From the NCBI GenBank assembly GCA_903917955.1, contig CAIXCO010000074.1:1-10257 (forward strand): a stretch of DNA of 10,257 nt, given 5' to 3'. The position numbers were made by a program, and so were the translations under genes. The notes under the pieces were generated by a model. It was not told the DNA's origin, did no database searches, and worked only from the letters and a program-made list of their open reading frames with translations. Source of the DNA: an uncultured Chlorobiaceae bacterium (GTDB lineage Bacteria; Bacteroidota; Chlorobiia; Chlorobiales; Chlorobiaceae). The first letter of the stretch is position 1, and the number at the start of each line of letters is the position of its first letter. Positions 1-6,099 of this stretch are shown in pieces.

Positions 1-1008
1 AACTTCAGGAATCATGGCACCAACAATCTGGAGCCGCTCACGAATGTCACGAACAACTCCCGTTTTTCTCCAGTGCTGAAACAACAGACGATAACCTGAC
101 CAGGTCTGATCTCCATCTACAGCAAAAAGAAGAATGGTGGAAGCTGAGAGTTCAGTGATACACGCTGACGCAACCTCGTCAATGCCTGCGCGTGAGTCGA
201 TCAAGGTCACATCAGGTTGCCACCGCGCTTCAAGTGCATCAAGTAAACGACGCAAACGGTCTGACCAAGATTGGCGCTTGCCATCTGAATCAATTTTGGG
301 CATCCAGCCACGGCCAAGTTTGGCGATATACTCTCCAGGATTTGCCCCATGCGCAGGAACCACCACTATTTCTCCATTATGCGATAAGGCACTTGTGGCA
401 ACCATGTTTTCAAACACCGCATCACCATTGTTGACCAAATCTTCGACAAGCCAATCGGTAATACCATAAAAGGGACGCCGATCTTCGGGAAGCAACGCCG
501 AAGAGAGCCCAGGTGACTCTAAATCCAGATCAAGCACCAGTACTTTTTTGCCTTGCTCAGCCAATGCCCATGCCGTTGCGGCAAGTGCAGTTGATCGCCC
601 AACACCACCCTTGATCGAAAAGAAAACCGTTCGTGGTATAGATGAGGTTAAACTGGAAATACGTGACCAATTACCCTCTACCGCCAGACGATCAATAACA
701 AAAACATCGCTGATACCTTCAAGCTGAAAGCAGCTCTCTCTCTTCAAAAAATCATCAATATCGGGTTCAAACAACACTGCCTGTTGTGCGGGATAGGCAT
801 GAGAGCCAAGCTCTTCTTGAATTTTTTGAGCAATGTTGTCGAGTGCGATTTGTTGAGACTCATCATCTTCCCACTTCTCGTCCACGATAAGACGTACCCT
901 GCCATTTAGGTCACGATTGACGAGAATGGGTTTCATTTTGGTAACATCCTCCTGAAAAGGGTAAAAGATTTTCGTCAGGTCAAGAAGAATTTCATCAAAT
1001 GTGCTCAT
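1..1008 (-). CDS. KGGVGR-variant ParA/MinD-like ATPase, 3' end cut by window edge
   Basis: An open frame of 336 codons runs from ATG at 1008 off the left edge without a stop, so the C-terminus is missing. The protein is a SIMIBI-class (ParA/MinD-like) NTPase. Residues 133-140 read KGGVGRST, a deviant Walker A that keeps the signature lysine K133 but has R138 where the usual P-loop lysine lies. A Walker A'-like VLVLDLDLESPG follows at 156-167, and a Walker B-like VTLIDSRAG at 267-275. Residues 1-125 form an N-terminal extension with no motif I recognise, ending in a segment (DVFVIDRLAVEGNW, 101-114) just before the ATPase strand. I recall a family annotated as 'KGGVGR-motif variant AAA ATPase' that occurs near NTP-dependent conflict systems; this is memory, not a search. 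The start at 1008 overlaps an upstream stop (ATGA). A second in-frame ATG at 936 has AGGAGG at 953-948, 11 nt upstream, and could be the true start (312 codons in the window). The specific function is unknown. Confidence 0.85.
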   Translation of the reverse strand, partial: MSTFDEILLDLTKIFYPFQEDVTKMKPILVNRDLNGRVRLIVDEKWEDDESQQIALDNIAQKIQEELGSHAYPAQQAVLFEPDIDDFLKRESCFQLEGISDVFVIDRLAVEGNWSRISSLTSSIPRTVFFSIKGGVGRSTALAATAWALAEQGKKVLVLDLDLESPGLSSALLPEDRRPFYGITDWLVEDLVNNGDAVFENMVATSALSHNGEIVVVPAHGANPGEYIAKLGRGWMPKIDSDGKRQSWSDRLRRLLDALEARWQPDVTLIDSRAGIDEVASACITELSASTILLFAVDGDQTWSGYRLLFQHWRKTGVVRDIRERLQIVGAMIPEV

Positions 1009-1187
1009 AGGAGACCATCCCGTTTGGCTTTAGCGATCAATACCCGAACAAGCTCCGTACCTGTCCGATGATTTGCAAGTCGAGTACTGTCAAAATTATT
1101 TCTATGCGCATATCGCTGATTGACGTTCCAGTCAGAAAAGGTGAATGTAACGATTTGGAAATAGGAGAGCATAGCAATATTTTTCAA
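1005..1187 (-). CDS. Short ORF overlapping the start of the KGGVGR ATPase gene
   Basis: This 60-codon frame starts with TTG at 1187, or ATG at 1172 for 55 codons. It ends in TGA at 1007-1005, sharing ATGA with the downstream ATPase start. That overlap is typical of translationally coupled genes and is the main reason to list it. The product has no signal peptide or membrane segment. Its C-terminal half (TELVRVLIAKAKRDGLL) would form a basic amphipathic helix. No clear ribosome binding site precedes either start. The frame stays open upstream only to a TAA at 1226-1224. It could be a real small partner, the remnant of a larger gene, or chance. The helix is loosely reminiscent of the last helix of effector-associated adaptor domains, which is only an impression. 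Confidence 0.3.
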   Translation of the reverse strand: MKNIAMLSYFQIVTFTFSDWNVNQRYAHRNNFDSTRLANHRTGTELVRVLIAKAKRDGLL

Positions 1188-1193
1188 GCAGAA

Positions 1194-1226
1194 TAAGCCC
1201 CATTCTCGTTTGCAGGGCGGGGCTTA
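1194..1226. repeat. Intergenic inverted repeat (8-bp arms)
   Basis: TAAGCCCC at 1194-1201 and GGGGCTTA at 1219-1226 are perfect reverse complements around a 17-nt spacer. The element lies between the two divergent genes, just upstream of the short minus-strand ORF. No T-run follows on either strand, so it does not look like an intrinsic terminator. It may be a dispersed palindrome, a protein-binding site or an RNA hairpin. Confidence 0.5.
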
Positions 1227-1240
1227 CTGCGTGGAGATAC

Positions 1241-1265
1241 TGTGGCATATCCATATAATGCCACA
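1241..1265. promoter_or_regulatory. Operator-like inverted repeat spanning a TATAAT box
   Basis: TGTGGCAT (1241-1248) and ATGCCACA (1258-1265) are perfect 8-bp inverted arms separated by nine bases. The spacer and right arm contain TATAAT at 1254-1259, an exact match to the sigma-70 -10 hexamer, about 43 nt before the ATG at 1303. No convincing -35 lies 16-18 nt upstream (the region around 1231-1236 reads GTGGAG). A dyad over the -10 is what a repressor operator would look like, so the plus-strand nuclease gene may be repressed or self-regulated. The repeat is seen; the promoter and operator roles are inferred. Confidence 0.4.
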
Positions 1266-1302
1266 CATCAATCCCAATCCTGACGCAAGGATAACGTATT
1301 TA

Positions 1303-2856
1303 ATGAGTTTGACCATGAAAAAGCTGCCAGTAGGAATACAGACCTTCAGTAAAATCATCGAAGGTGATTATCTCTACATCGACAAAACGGAGATTGCCCG
1401 CAGCCTGATTGACAGCTTTCAATATGTCTTTCTGTCGCGGCCCCGGCGATTCGGGAAAAGCCTGTTTCTCGACACGTTGCACAATATTTTTGAGGGAAAT
1501 CGGGAGCTCTTCCGGGGGCTGCTGATTGAGGAGCAGTGGAACTGGGAGGTAAGCTATCCGGTCATCCAGATTAGTTTTGGTGGCGGAATTGACAGCCCGG
1601 AAACGCTTCGCAAAAATCTTTTTTATATCCTGAATGACAATCAGGAACGGCTGGATATTACTTGCGTGGAGAAAGAGGATCCCAATCAGTGTTTCGCAGA
1701 ACTCATCAAGAAAGCCTCACAGAAATATCATCAAAAGGTTGTCATTCTCATTGATGAGTATGATAAACCGCTTTTGGATAATATTGAGAATATTCCCGAG
1801 GCTCTGCTTATTCGGAATGGAATGCGGAACTTTTATACTAAAATCAAGGAGAACGACCGGTATCTGCGCTTTGCGTTCCTTACCGGAGTGAGCAAATTCG
1901 CCAAAGTGTCGATTTTCAGCGGTCTGAACAATCTTGAAGACATCAGCCTGAACCCTGCCTTTGGCAATGTCTGCGGTTATACCCAGCTTGATCTGGAGAC
2001 CACTTTTGCCCCATATCTCGAAGGGGTGGATATGGAACAGGTCAAAAGCTGGTACAACGGGTATAACTTTTTGGGTGATAGTGTTTATAACCCTTACGAT
2101 ATCCTGCTGTTTATCAAGAATCAGTGTGTGTTCAAAAACTATTGGTTCGAGACAGGAACGCCAACGTTTCTCATTGATCTTATCAAAAAGAACAATTATT
2201 TTATCCCCAGGTTTAATGGGTTACAAGTTAATGAGCCTCTGGTCAACAGCTTTGATATTGAAAATCTTGCTTTGGAGACCATTCTGTTCCAGACTGGTTA
2301 TTTGACCATCAAGCGCTTGATACAGGAGGATATGGAAGTGGTATACGAGTTGGGATTTCCCAACAGGGAGGTGCAGATCAGTTTCAACAGATATATTTTG
2401 CAATCGATGACGAGCGGATTGGAACAAGTGACGATCCGACGTGAGCTGCTTGCTTTCATGAAGAGTGGTGACTTTGGAGCTTTTGAACCCGTTATCAAAC
2501 GCCTTTTTGCCAGTATCGCCTATAATAATTACACCAACAACGACATTGAGAGGTACGAGGGCTTTTACGCCAGCGTGCTCTATGCTTATTTTTCCAGTAT
2601 CGGGGTGGAGATCATCGCCGAGGATGTGAGCAACAAGGGCAGAGTTGATTTGACCATAAAGGCCGGTGGAAGAGTTTTTCTCTTTGAATTCAAGGTGACC
2701 GACGGGGAGCCACTTGAGCAGATCAGGAAGATGAAGTATTACGAGAAGTATGACGGTGAACGCTATCTGATTGGCATTGTCTTTGACCCTAAAGCAAGAA
2801 ACGTCAGCAAGTTTGAGTGGGAGAAGGTAGCGCTGGAAGTTCTTCAGGCGCGTTAA
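1303..2856 (+). CDS. Predicted AAA-ATPase fused to PD-(D/E)XK nuclease domain
   Basis: This 517-residue protein belongs to the widespread 'AAA-ATPase-like' family (PF09820) with a C-terminal PD-(D/E)XK nuclease domain (PF08011). The N-terminus carries the family's hallmark MKKLPVGIQTFSKII and LYIDKT. Residues 46-53 (RPRRFGKS) are the modified P-loop, and V147-K155 (VILIDEYDK) is Walker B. FLTGVSKF near 193 fits sensor 1. The nuclease core shows D449 in GRVDL and E462-x-K464 in FEFKV, so the catalytic triad is intact. The gene is not truncated. The start at 1303 has AAGGA (1287-1291) 11 nt upstream; ATG at 1315 is the other plausible start. An in-frame extension back to 1210 has no family resemblance and crosses the inverted repeat, so I reject it. 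The gene stands alone, diverging from the ParA-like gene and converging on the ATPase/Toprim cassette. Members are often multi-copy in Chlorobi, Bacteroidetes and Clostridia. Their role is not established, though nuclease plus NTPase suggests mobile-element or defence functions. Confidence 0.9.
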   Translation: MSLTMKKLPVGIQTFSKIIEGDYLYIDKTEIARSLIDSFQYVFLSRPRRFGKSLFLDTLHNIFEGNRELFRGLLIEEQWNWEVSYPVIQISFGGGIDSPETLRKNLFYILNDNQERLDITCVEKEDPNQCFAELIKKASQKYHQKVVILIDEYDKPLLDNIENIPEALLIRNGMRNFYTKIKENDRYLRFAFLTGVSKFAKVSIFSGLNNLEDISLNPAFGNVCGYTQLDLETTFAPYLEGVDMEQVKSWYNGYNFLGDSVYNPYDILLFIKNQCVFKNYWFETGTPTFLIDLIKKNNYFIPRFNGLQVNEPLVNSFDIENLALETILFQTGYLTIKRLIQEDMEVVYELGFPNREVQISFNRYILQSMTSGLEQVTIRRELLAFMKSGDFGAFEPVIKRLFASIAYNNYTNNDIERYEGFYASVLYAYFSSIGVEIIAEDVSNKGRVDLTIKAGGRVFLFEFKVTDGEPLEQIRKMKYYEKYDGERYLIGIVFDPKARNVSKFEWEKVALEVLQAR

Positions 2857-2898
2857 CATCGCCTTTGTGCGTTTATGCCAAAACTCCAGTTCATCATC

Positions 2899-2933
2899 AA
2901 AAAAAACAGTGCGAAAATGTTTTGCCAGCACTG
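2899..2933 (-). terminator. Intrinsic terminator of the ATPase/Toprim-like cassette
   Basis: Read on the minus strand, CAGTGC (2933-2928) and GCACTG (2912-2907) form a 6-bp stem around a 15-nt loop, followed directly by eight T residues (2906-2899). It lies 75 nt past the stop of the 167-aa gene, in the gap between converging genes. The T-run is only on the minus strand, so it serves the leftward cassette. The stem is short and the loop large, which limits confidence. Confidence 0.55.
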
Positions 2934-3007
2934 ACTCGACAGCACTTAAAATTTACTTGAGCAAAATATAATTATTTTTCTGCCGTAAACACTCTTGATG
3001 GTGCCAT

Positions 3008-3511
3008 TCAGACCAGAAACAAAAATGGCCTGACCAGTACCAGGATGCGACTGAGTTCATCTTCATTATGCTTCAACAGCTCGTCCATCCACAACTCGCT
3101 TTTGGTCTCAGGACAACCCTCTGCAAGAGTTTCGCCAATTTTCTCAAAACTCATTCTGCTTTTGGCCTTCAACTTCTCTGGTTCAGACAGCACTCCAAGA
3201 ACAAACACCCTGTTTTTCAGATCATCCGGAATCTCGCCGGTCACCTTATGCAACCGATCTTCGTGAGAACTCCCTTCGTAACAGTCAAAATCAATCAACA
3301 AGATGGCCACACACGCTCTATATTTTCGCATTTCTGGAACAAGTTGATCCAGAAACTTCGAGACTACCTTTCGCCAGCCTCCCGCATATTTGTCAATGAT
3401 AATCGAACGGGCGTTAATGTTCAGGGAAAGAAGGAAGCCATTTGCTATTTTTTCGTTAGCCTCATCTTCAGGTAAAACAATAATATGCGACTTTTCCCTG
3501 TTTCCACTCAT
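3008..3511 (-). CDS. Small Toprim-like (candidate nuclease) partner of OLD-type ATPase
   Basis: This 167-residue soluble protein is not one I can name. Visible features fit a compact Toprim-like fold. There is a first hydrophobic strand with acidic residues (HIIVLPEDE, 9-17; E15/D16/E17), then a helix. A central strand ends in DxD (AILLIDFD, 69-76; D74, D76) with acidic residues just after (E79, E84, D85). A later strand ends at E110 (VFVLGVLSE). An E and a DxD pair are the metal-binding signature of Toprim domains in OLD, PARIS AriB and DUF4276/RloB-like proteins. The ATG (3511-3509) overlaps the stop of the upstream ATPase gene by ATGA, with GGAG about 10 nt before it, so the two are almost certainly coupled and probably act together. 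At 167 aa it is shorter than typical AriB. The assignment rests on motif spacing alone, and a DUF4276-like or new Toprim branch are alternatives. Inferred role: effector nuclease unleashed or held by the ATPase. Confidence 0.8.
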   Translation of the reverse strand: MSGNREKSHIIVLPEDEANEKIANGFLLSLNINARSIIIDKYAGGWRKVVSKFLDQLVPEMRKYRACVAILLIDFDCYEGSSHEDRLHKVTGEIPDDLKNRVFVLGVLSEPEKLKAKSRMSFEKIGETLAEGCPETKSELWMDELLKHNEDELSRILVLVRPFLFLV

Positions 3512-4617
3512 AGCTCAATATCTCCACGAATCAGGGATTCTGCAGCATTACCGTTAAAAGGTATATCGCTGAGCAGCCTGATCAAAGTTGGCTCCAGATG
3601 GCTCTTACGGTCGAGAGCAAAGATATTGTCATTCGAAAACTTGCGGATAGCCTCTTCATTGTGCGAAGTAACCAGAATTTGGCCACTGCACTTAAATGAC
3701 CGGCGCAATGCTACAATAAAATGCCCAACCTCTGACAATGAAAGATAGTTGTCTGGTTCGTCCCAGAAGCAGAAAAGCGGGCCGTAAAATTTATTGGCAG
3801 CAAGCACAACTGAACAGAGAAAAAAGGATTTTTCGCCGTCGGATAAGTCTTTAAAGTCAAGTTTAAGTGTTGCATTGTTTGCTTCAAATTGCACAACCAT
3901 ACTTTTAGCATCTTCGCCAATCACCTTGTTCTGAATATCCTTGATATCAGGCATCACTTCACGGAGATATTTATCAAGCTCAGTATATGCGGCTGGATAA
4001 AAACTGAGCAATCCGGAAAACCACTCTCCGAAGTTTGATCCATCACGTTGAGCCTGAAAGGTTTCGCCGTTCGACTTTCCGGTCATGAAACTTGGAATCG
4101 GGGCTAAAATAATCATGTTGGCAAGCCATGTTCTGAAAATACGTAACGGATCAGTTTCTGAATTTTCCTGAATTACCGGAAGGGCAACAAGATGCCAGTC
4201 AACTGAAAACTGAGAATCATGGTTTTCAGAAGCTTTAAAAACAGTAACGTGAGCCTCTTTTCGGAGATAAACAGGCTTTTCTGAAACAATCAGTTGCTCT
4301 TCAAGAACGCGTAGCTCTTTGAATGTATCTGGCAAATCAAAAGCAAGTGCATATTTGTATAATTTCTCGCCAAGCAAAAGTTCTATTTCAAAACGCATCG
4401 GTACATCAGACCTTCCACGTGAAAAATCCTTTGACTGAACAAGCTCTTTTACTCTGTTTACGCCACGCCCGATAGATTGAAAGATCTCCAACACATACGA
4501 TACTGTGGATTTACCTGAACCGTTTTTTCCGATCAAAAGAGCGGACTGGAACTCCTTTAAATTCAGCTCAAAATTTTCCAGACATCTGTAGTTGTGTACG
4601 TAAAGTCTCTGAATCAT
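3508..4617 (-). CDS. ABC/OLD-like AAA ATPase (AAA_15/AAA_21 type)
   Basis: This 369-residue ATPase has the layout of RecF/SMC/OLD-type ABC ATPases. The N-terminus MIQRLYVHNYRCLENFEL is the usual opening strand. Walker A is GKNGSGKST at 30-38, the ABC signature is LSDGEKS at 258-264, Walker B is FCFWDEPDN at 282-290 (D286, E287), and the switch histidine is H319 in TSHNEE. The middle (about 60-250) is a variable insert with no motif I recognise. No Toprim or nuclease domain is fused at the C-terminus; the downstream overlapping gene supplies the likely partner. Split pairs like this occur in PARIS (AriA/AriB), AbiL and RloA/RloB systems, so an anti-phage or abortive-infection role is a reasonable inference. 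It follows the tolC-like gene by 67 nt on the same strand and may have its own promoter. Composition is more AT-rich than the housekeeping genes to its right, consistent with acquisition. Confidence 0.92.
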   Translation of the reverse strand: MIQRLYVHNYRCLENFELNLKEFQSALLIGKNGSGKSTVSYVLEIFQSIGRGVNRVKELVQSKDFSRGRSDVPMRFEIELLLGEKLYKYALAFDLPDTFKELRVLEEQLIVSEKPVYLRKEAHVTVFKASENHDSQFSVDWHLVALPVIQENSETDPLRIFRTWLANMIILAPIPSFMTGKSNGETFQAQRDGSNFGEWFSGLLSFYPAAYTELDKYLREVMPDIKDIQNKVIGEDAKSMVVQFEANNATLKLDFKDLSDGEKSFFLCSVVLAANKFYGPLFCFWDEPDNYLSLSEVGHFIVALRRSFKCSGQILVTSHNEEAIRKFSNDNIFALDRKSHLEPTLIRLLSDIPFNGNAAESLIRGDIEL

Positions 4618-4628
4618 CGCAAAGCAAT

Positions 4629-4656
4629 TTTCTATTAATCAAGCAACAAACCTCAA
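4629..4656 (-). promoter_or_regulatory. Possible promoter for the ATPase/Toprim-like cassette
   Basis: On the minus strand, TTGAGG (4656-4651) and TAGAAA (4634-4629) are separated by 16 nt. They sit 11 nt or more before the ATPase start in the 67-nt gap after the tolC-like gene. Both hexamers match sigma-70 consensus only partly. The alternative is readthrough from the upstream operon. Confidence 0.22.
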
Positions 4657-4684
4657 GTAGCCGCATAGGTTAAGTTAAGGAAAC

Positions 4685-6040
4685 TCACCCTTGTGAAGCA
4701 ACCTCAACCCGTGAGCGACCCAGCGCTTTTTCGAGTTGCGTACTTGCCACAAGATAGTCGTATACCGCCTGCAGATAGTTGGTTTTAGCCTTGTTGAGCT
4801 GAAGTTCGGCATCCGTCAACTCAAGACGGGAACCAATGCCCTCCCTGAAACGGAGGAGTGATATGGTATAACTCCGCTCTGCAACGCTTATGGTTTTGCT
4901 TTGTACCTCAATTCTTTTTTGCGACTCCCTGAAATTGAGAATCCTTATCTCAACTTCAGCCCTGATATTGGCCTTCAGCTCTTCAACCCTTGTACGGGTC
5001 TGCAGTTGTGCTATCCTGGCCTGCTCAATCTGAGAGCTTGTGCGGAAGCCAGTAAAAAGAGGAAGGGTAAACTGAAGACCTACGGAAGAGGAGGCTGGCC
5101 AGACTGAATCAGCGTAGCGTATAGTATCATTGAATGCCGTTTGAGACTCCAGCTTACCGAATGCCGAGATCACAGGAAAACCCTCGGCACGTACAGCACT
5201 GATTTTTTCGCCTTCCGCCTTGACTTGAAGTTCAAGCAGACGAAGATCGGGCCTTGCATCAAGCGCCTCGCGATATGCCGCAACAATATCAAGCGGATAG
5301 GTGGCCAAAGAGAGCCCCAGTTTTCCGCCGAGCACAACACTGCTATCGGCCGATATGCCCATTGCGTTTTTCAGTTTTGTCATAGTCGTCACCACCCGGT
5401 TCTCGGCCTGTAAAAGATCGGGACGAAGATTTTCAACCGAAAGAAAAGCCTTGAGGGTATCAATATCAGCGACCACACCCTGCTGGAACATGGCGCGGGT
5501 ATCCTTTCTGGATTGTTCCCAGCGGGCAATGCTCTGTTCAATCAGCTTCAACTGCTCTTTTGAGATAAGTGCATCGAAATAAGAGATCTTGATATCGGCA
5601 ACAACCGCCGCCTCGGTCGTGCGGTAAGCCTCTTCACTCATCTTGCGAACAATGCCCGCAGCCTTTATGCCGGCAATGGCCGACATATTGAAGAGTGGTT
5701 GACGCACATCAAGAGAGGCGTGCCCGGCATTATCGGAACTTGTTTCAAGCTTGGTGGGAAGTCCTTGGCCTGGAGGAAAAAGCAGAACGGAGGGCTTCAG
5801 CGTGCGGGTATAGGTAAAAGAGGTCGAAACCTGAGGCAGCACGCCCGACCATGTCTCCCTGATTTTCTGGCGTGCCATATCACGGTCAAGGCGCGCAATT
5901 TCAAGCTTACGACTTTTTTCGAGCCCGATACGCACCGCATCGTCAAGCGAAATTGAGCCTGTTTCCCCCCAGGCAGTTACAGCAGGAAGTACAAGCACAA
6001 GGAACATCAGCAACAACAATATCGGTCTTATCCTGTTCAT
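4685..6040 (-). CDS. TolC-family outer-membrane efflux protein
   Basis: This 451-residue protein is an outer-membrane factor that would form the exit channel of a tripartite exporter. Starting at ATG 6040, residues 1-24 form a signal peptide: basic MNRIR, a long leucine-rich core, then a cleavage site near VTA/WGE. The mature protein begins GSISLDDAVRIGLEKSRKLEIARLD, the classic first helix of the OEP family. It continues with long Ala/Gln/Glu-rich helices and two similar halves. The second half has the typical beta-barrel entry (SSVGLQFTLPLFTGF) and the closing helix (LELTDAELQLNKAKTNYLQAVYDYLVA). Length fits the family. A TTG start at 6076 would add 12 residues, but it puts charged residues ahead of the signal peptide, so I prefer 6040. 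No membrane-fusion or RND/ABC partner is visible. The gene is followed by the ATPase cassette, so its substrate cannot be told. Confidence 0.93.
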   Translation of the reverse strand: MNRIRPILLLLMFLVLVLPAVTAWGETGSISLDDAVRIGLEKSRKLEIARLDRDMARQKIRETWSGVLPQVSTSFTYTRTLKPSVLLFPPGQGLPTKLETSSDNAGHASLDVRQPLFNMSAIAGIKAAGIVRKMSEEAYRTTEAAVVADIKISYFDALISKEQLKLIEQSIARWEQSRKDTRAMFQQGVVADIDTLKAFLSVENLRPDLLQAENRVVTTMTKLKNAMGISADSSVVLGGKLGLSLATYPLDIVAAYREALDARPDLRLLELQVKAEGEKISAVRAEGFPVISAFGKLESQTAFNDTIRYADSVWPASSSVGLQFTLPLFTGFRTSSQIEQARIAQLQTRTRVEELKANIRAEVEIRILNFRESQKRIEVQSKTISVAERSYTISLLRFREGIGSRLELTDAELQLNKAKTNYLQAVYDYLVASTQLEKALGRSRVEVASQG

Positions 6041-6099
6041 AAAAGAGTCTGTCTTGATGAAAAAAACAATATACAAAGAGCAATCCGGTTTCGTAACAA

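Noticed and set aside
134..469. Plus-strand open frame of 111 codons near the left end
   Set aside because: It lies opposite the KGGVGR ATPase gene, whose Walker motifs settle the coding strand. The protein is low-complexity and Ser-rich.
1194..1226. Integron attC site
   Set aside because: The palindrome lacks the RYYYAAC/GTTRRRY core boxes and no integrase gene is visible.
1210..1302. N-terminal extension of the AAA/nuclease protein from an upstream start
   Set aside because: The extra 31 residues do not resemble the family, cross the inverted repeat and the -10 box, and lack a binding site.
2221..2931. Long minus-strand open frame (about 236 codons) opposite the AAA/nuclease gene
   Set aside because: It is fully antisense to a well-supported gene with recognisable motifs, its protein resembles no family, and the terminator hairpin lies inside it.
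4649..4671. AACCT...AGGTT short inverted repeat after the tolC-like gene, as a terminator
   Set aside because: It has only five base pairs, a 13-nt loop and no T-run.
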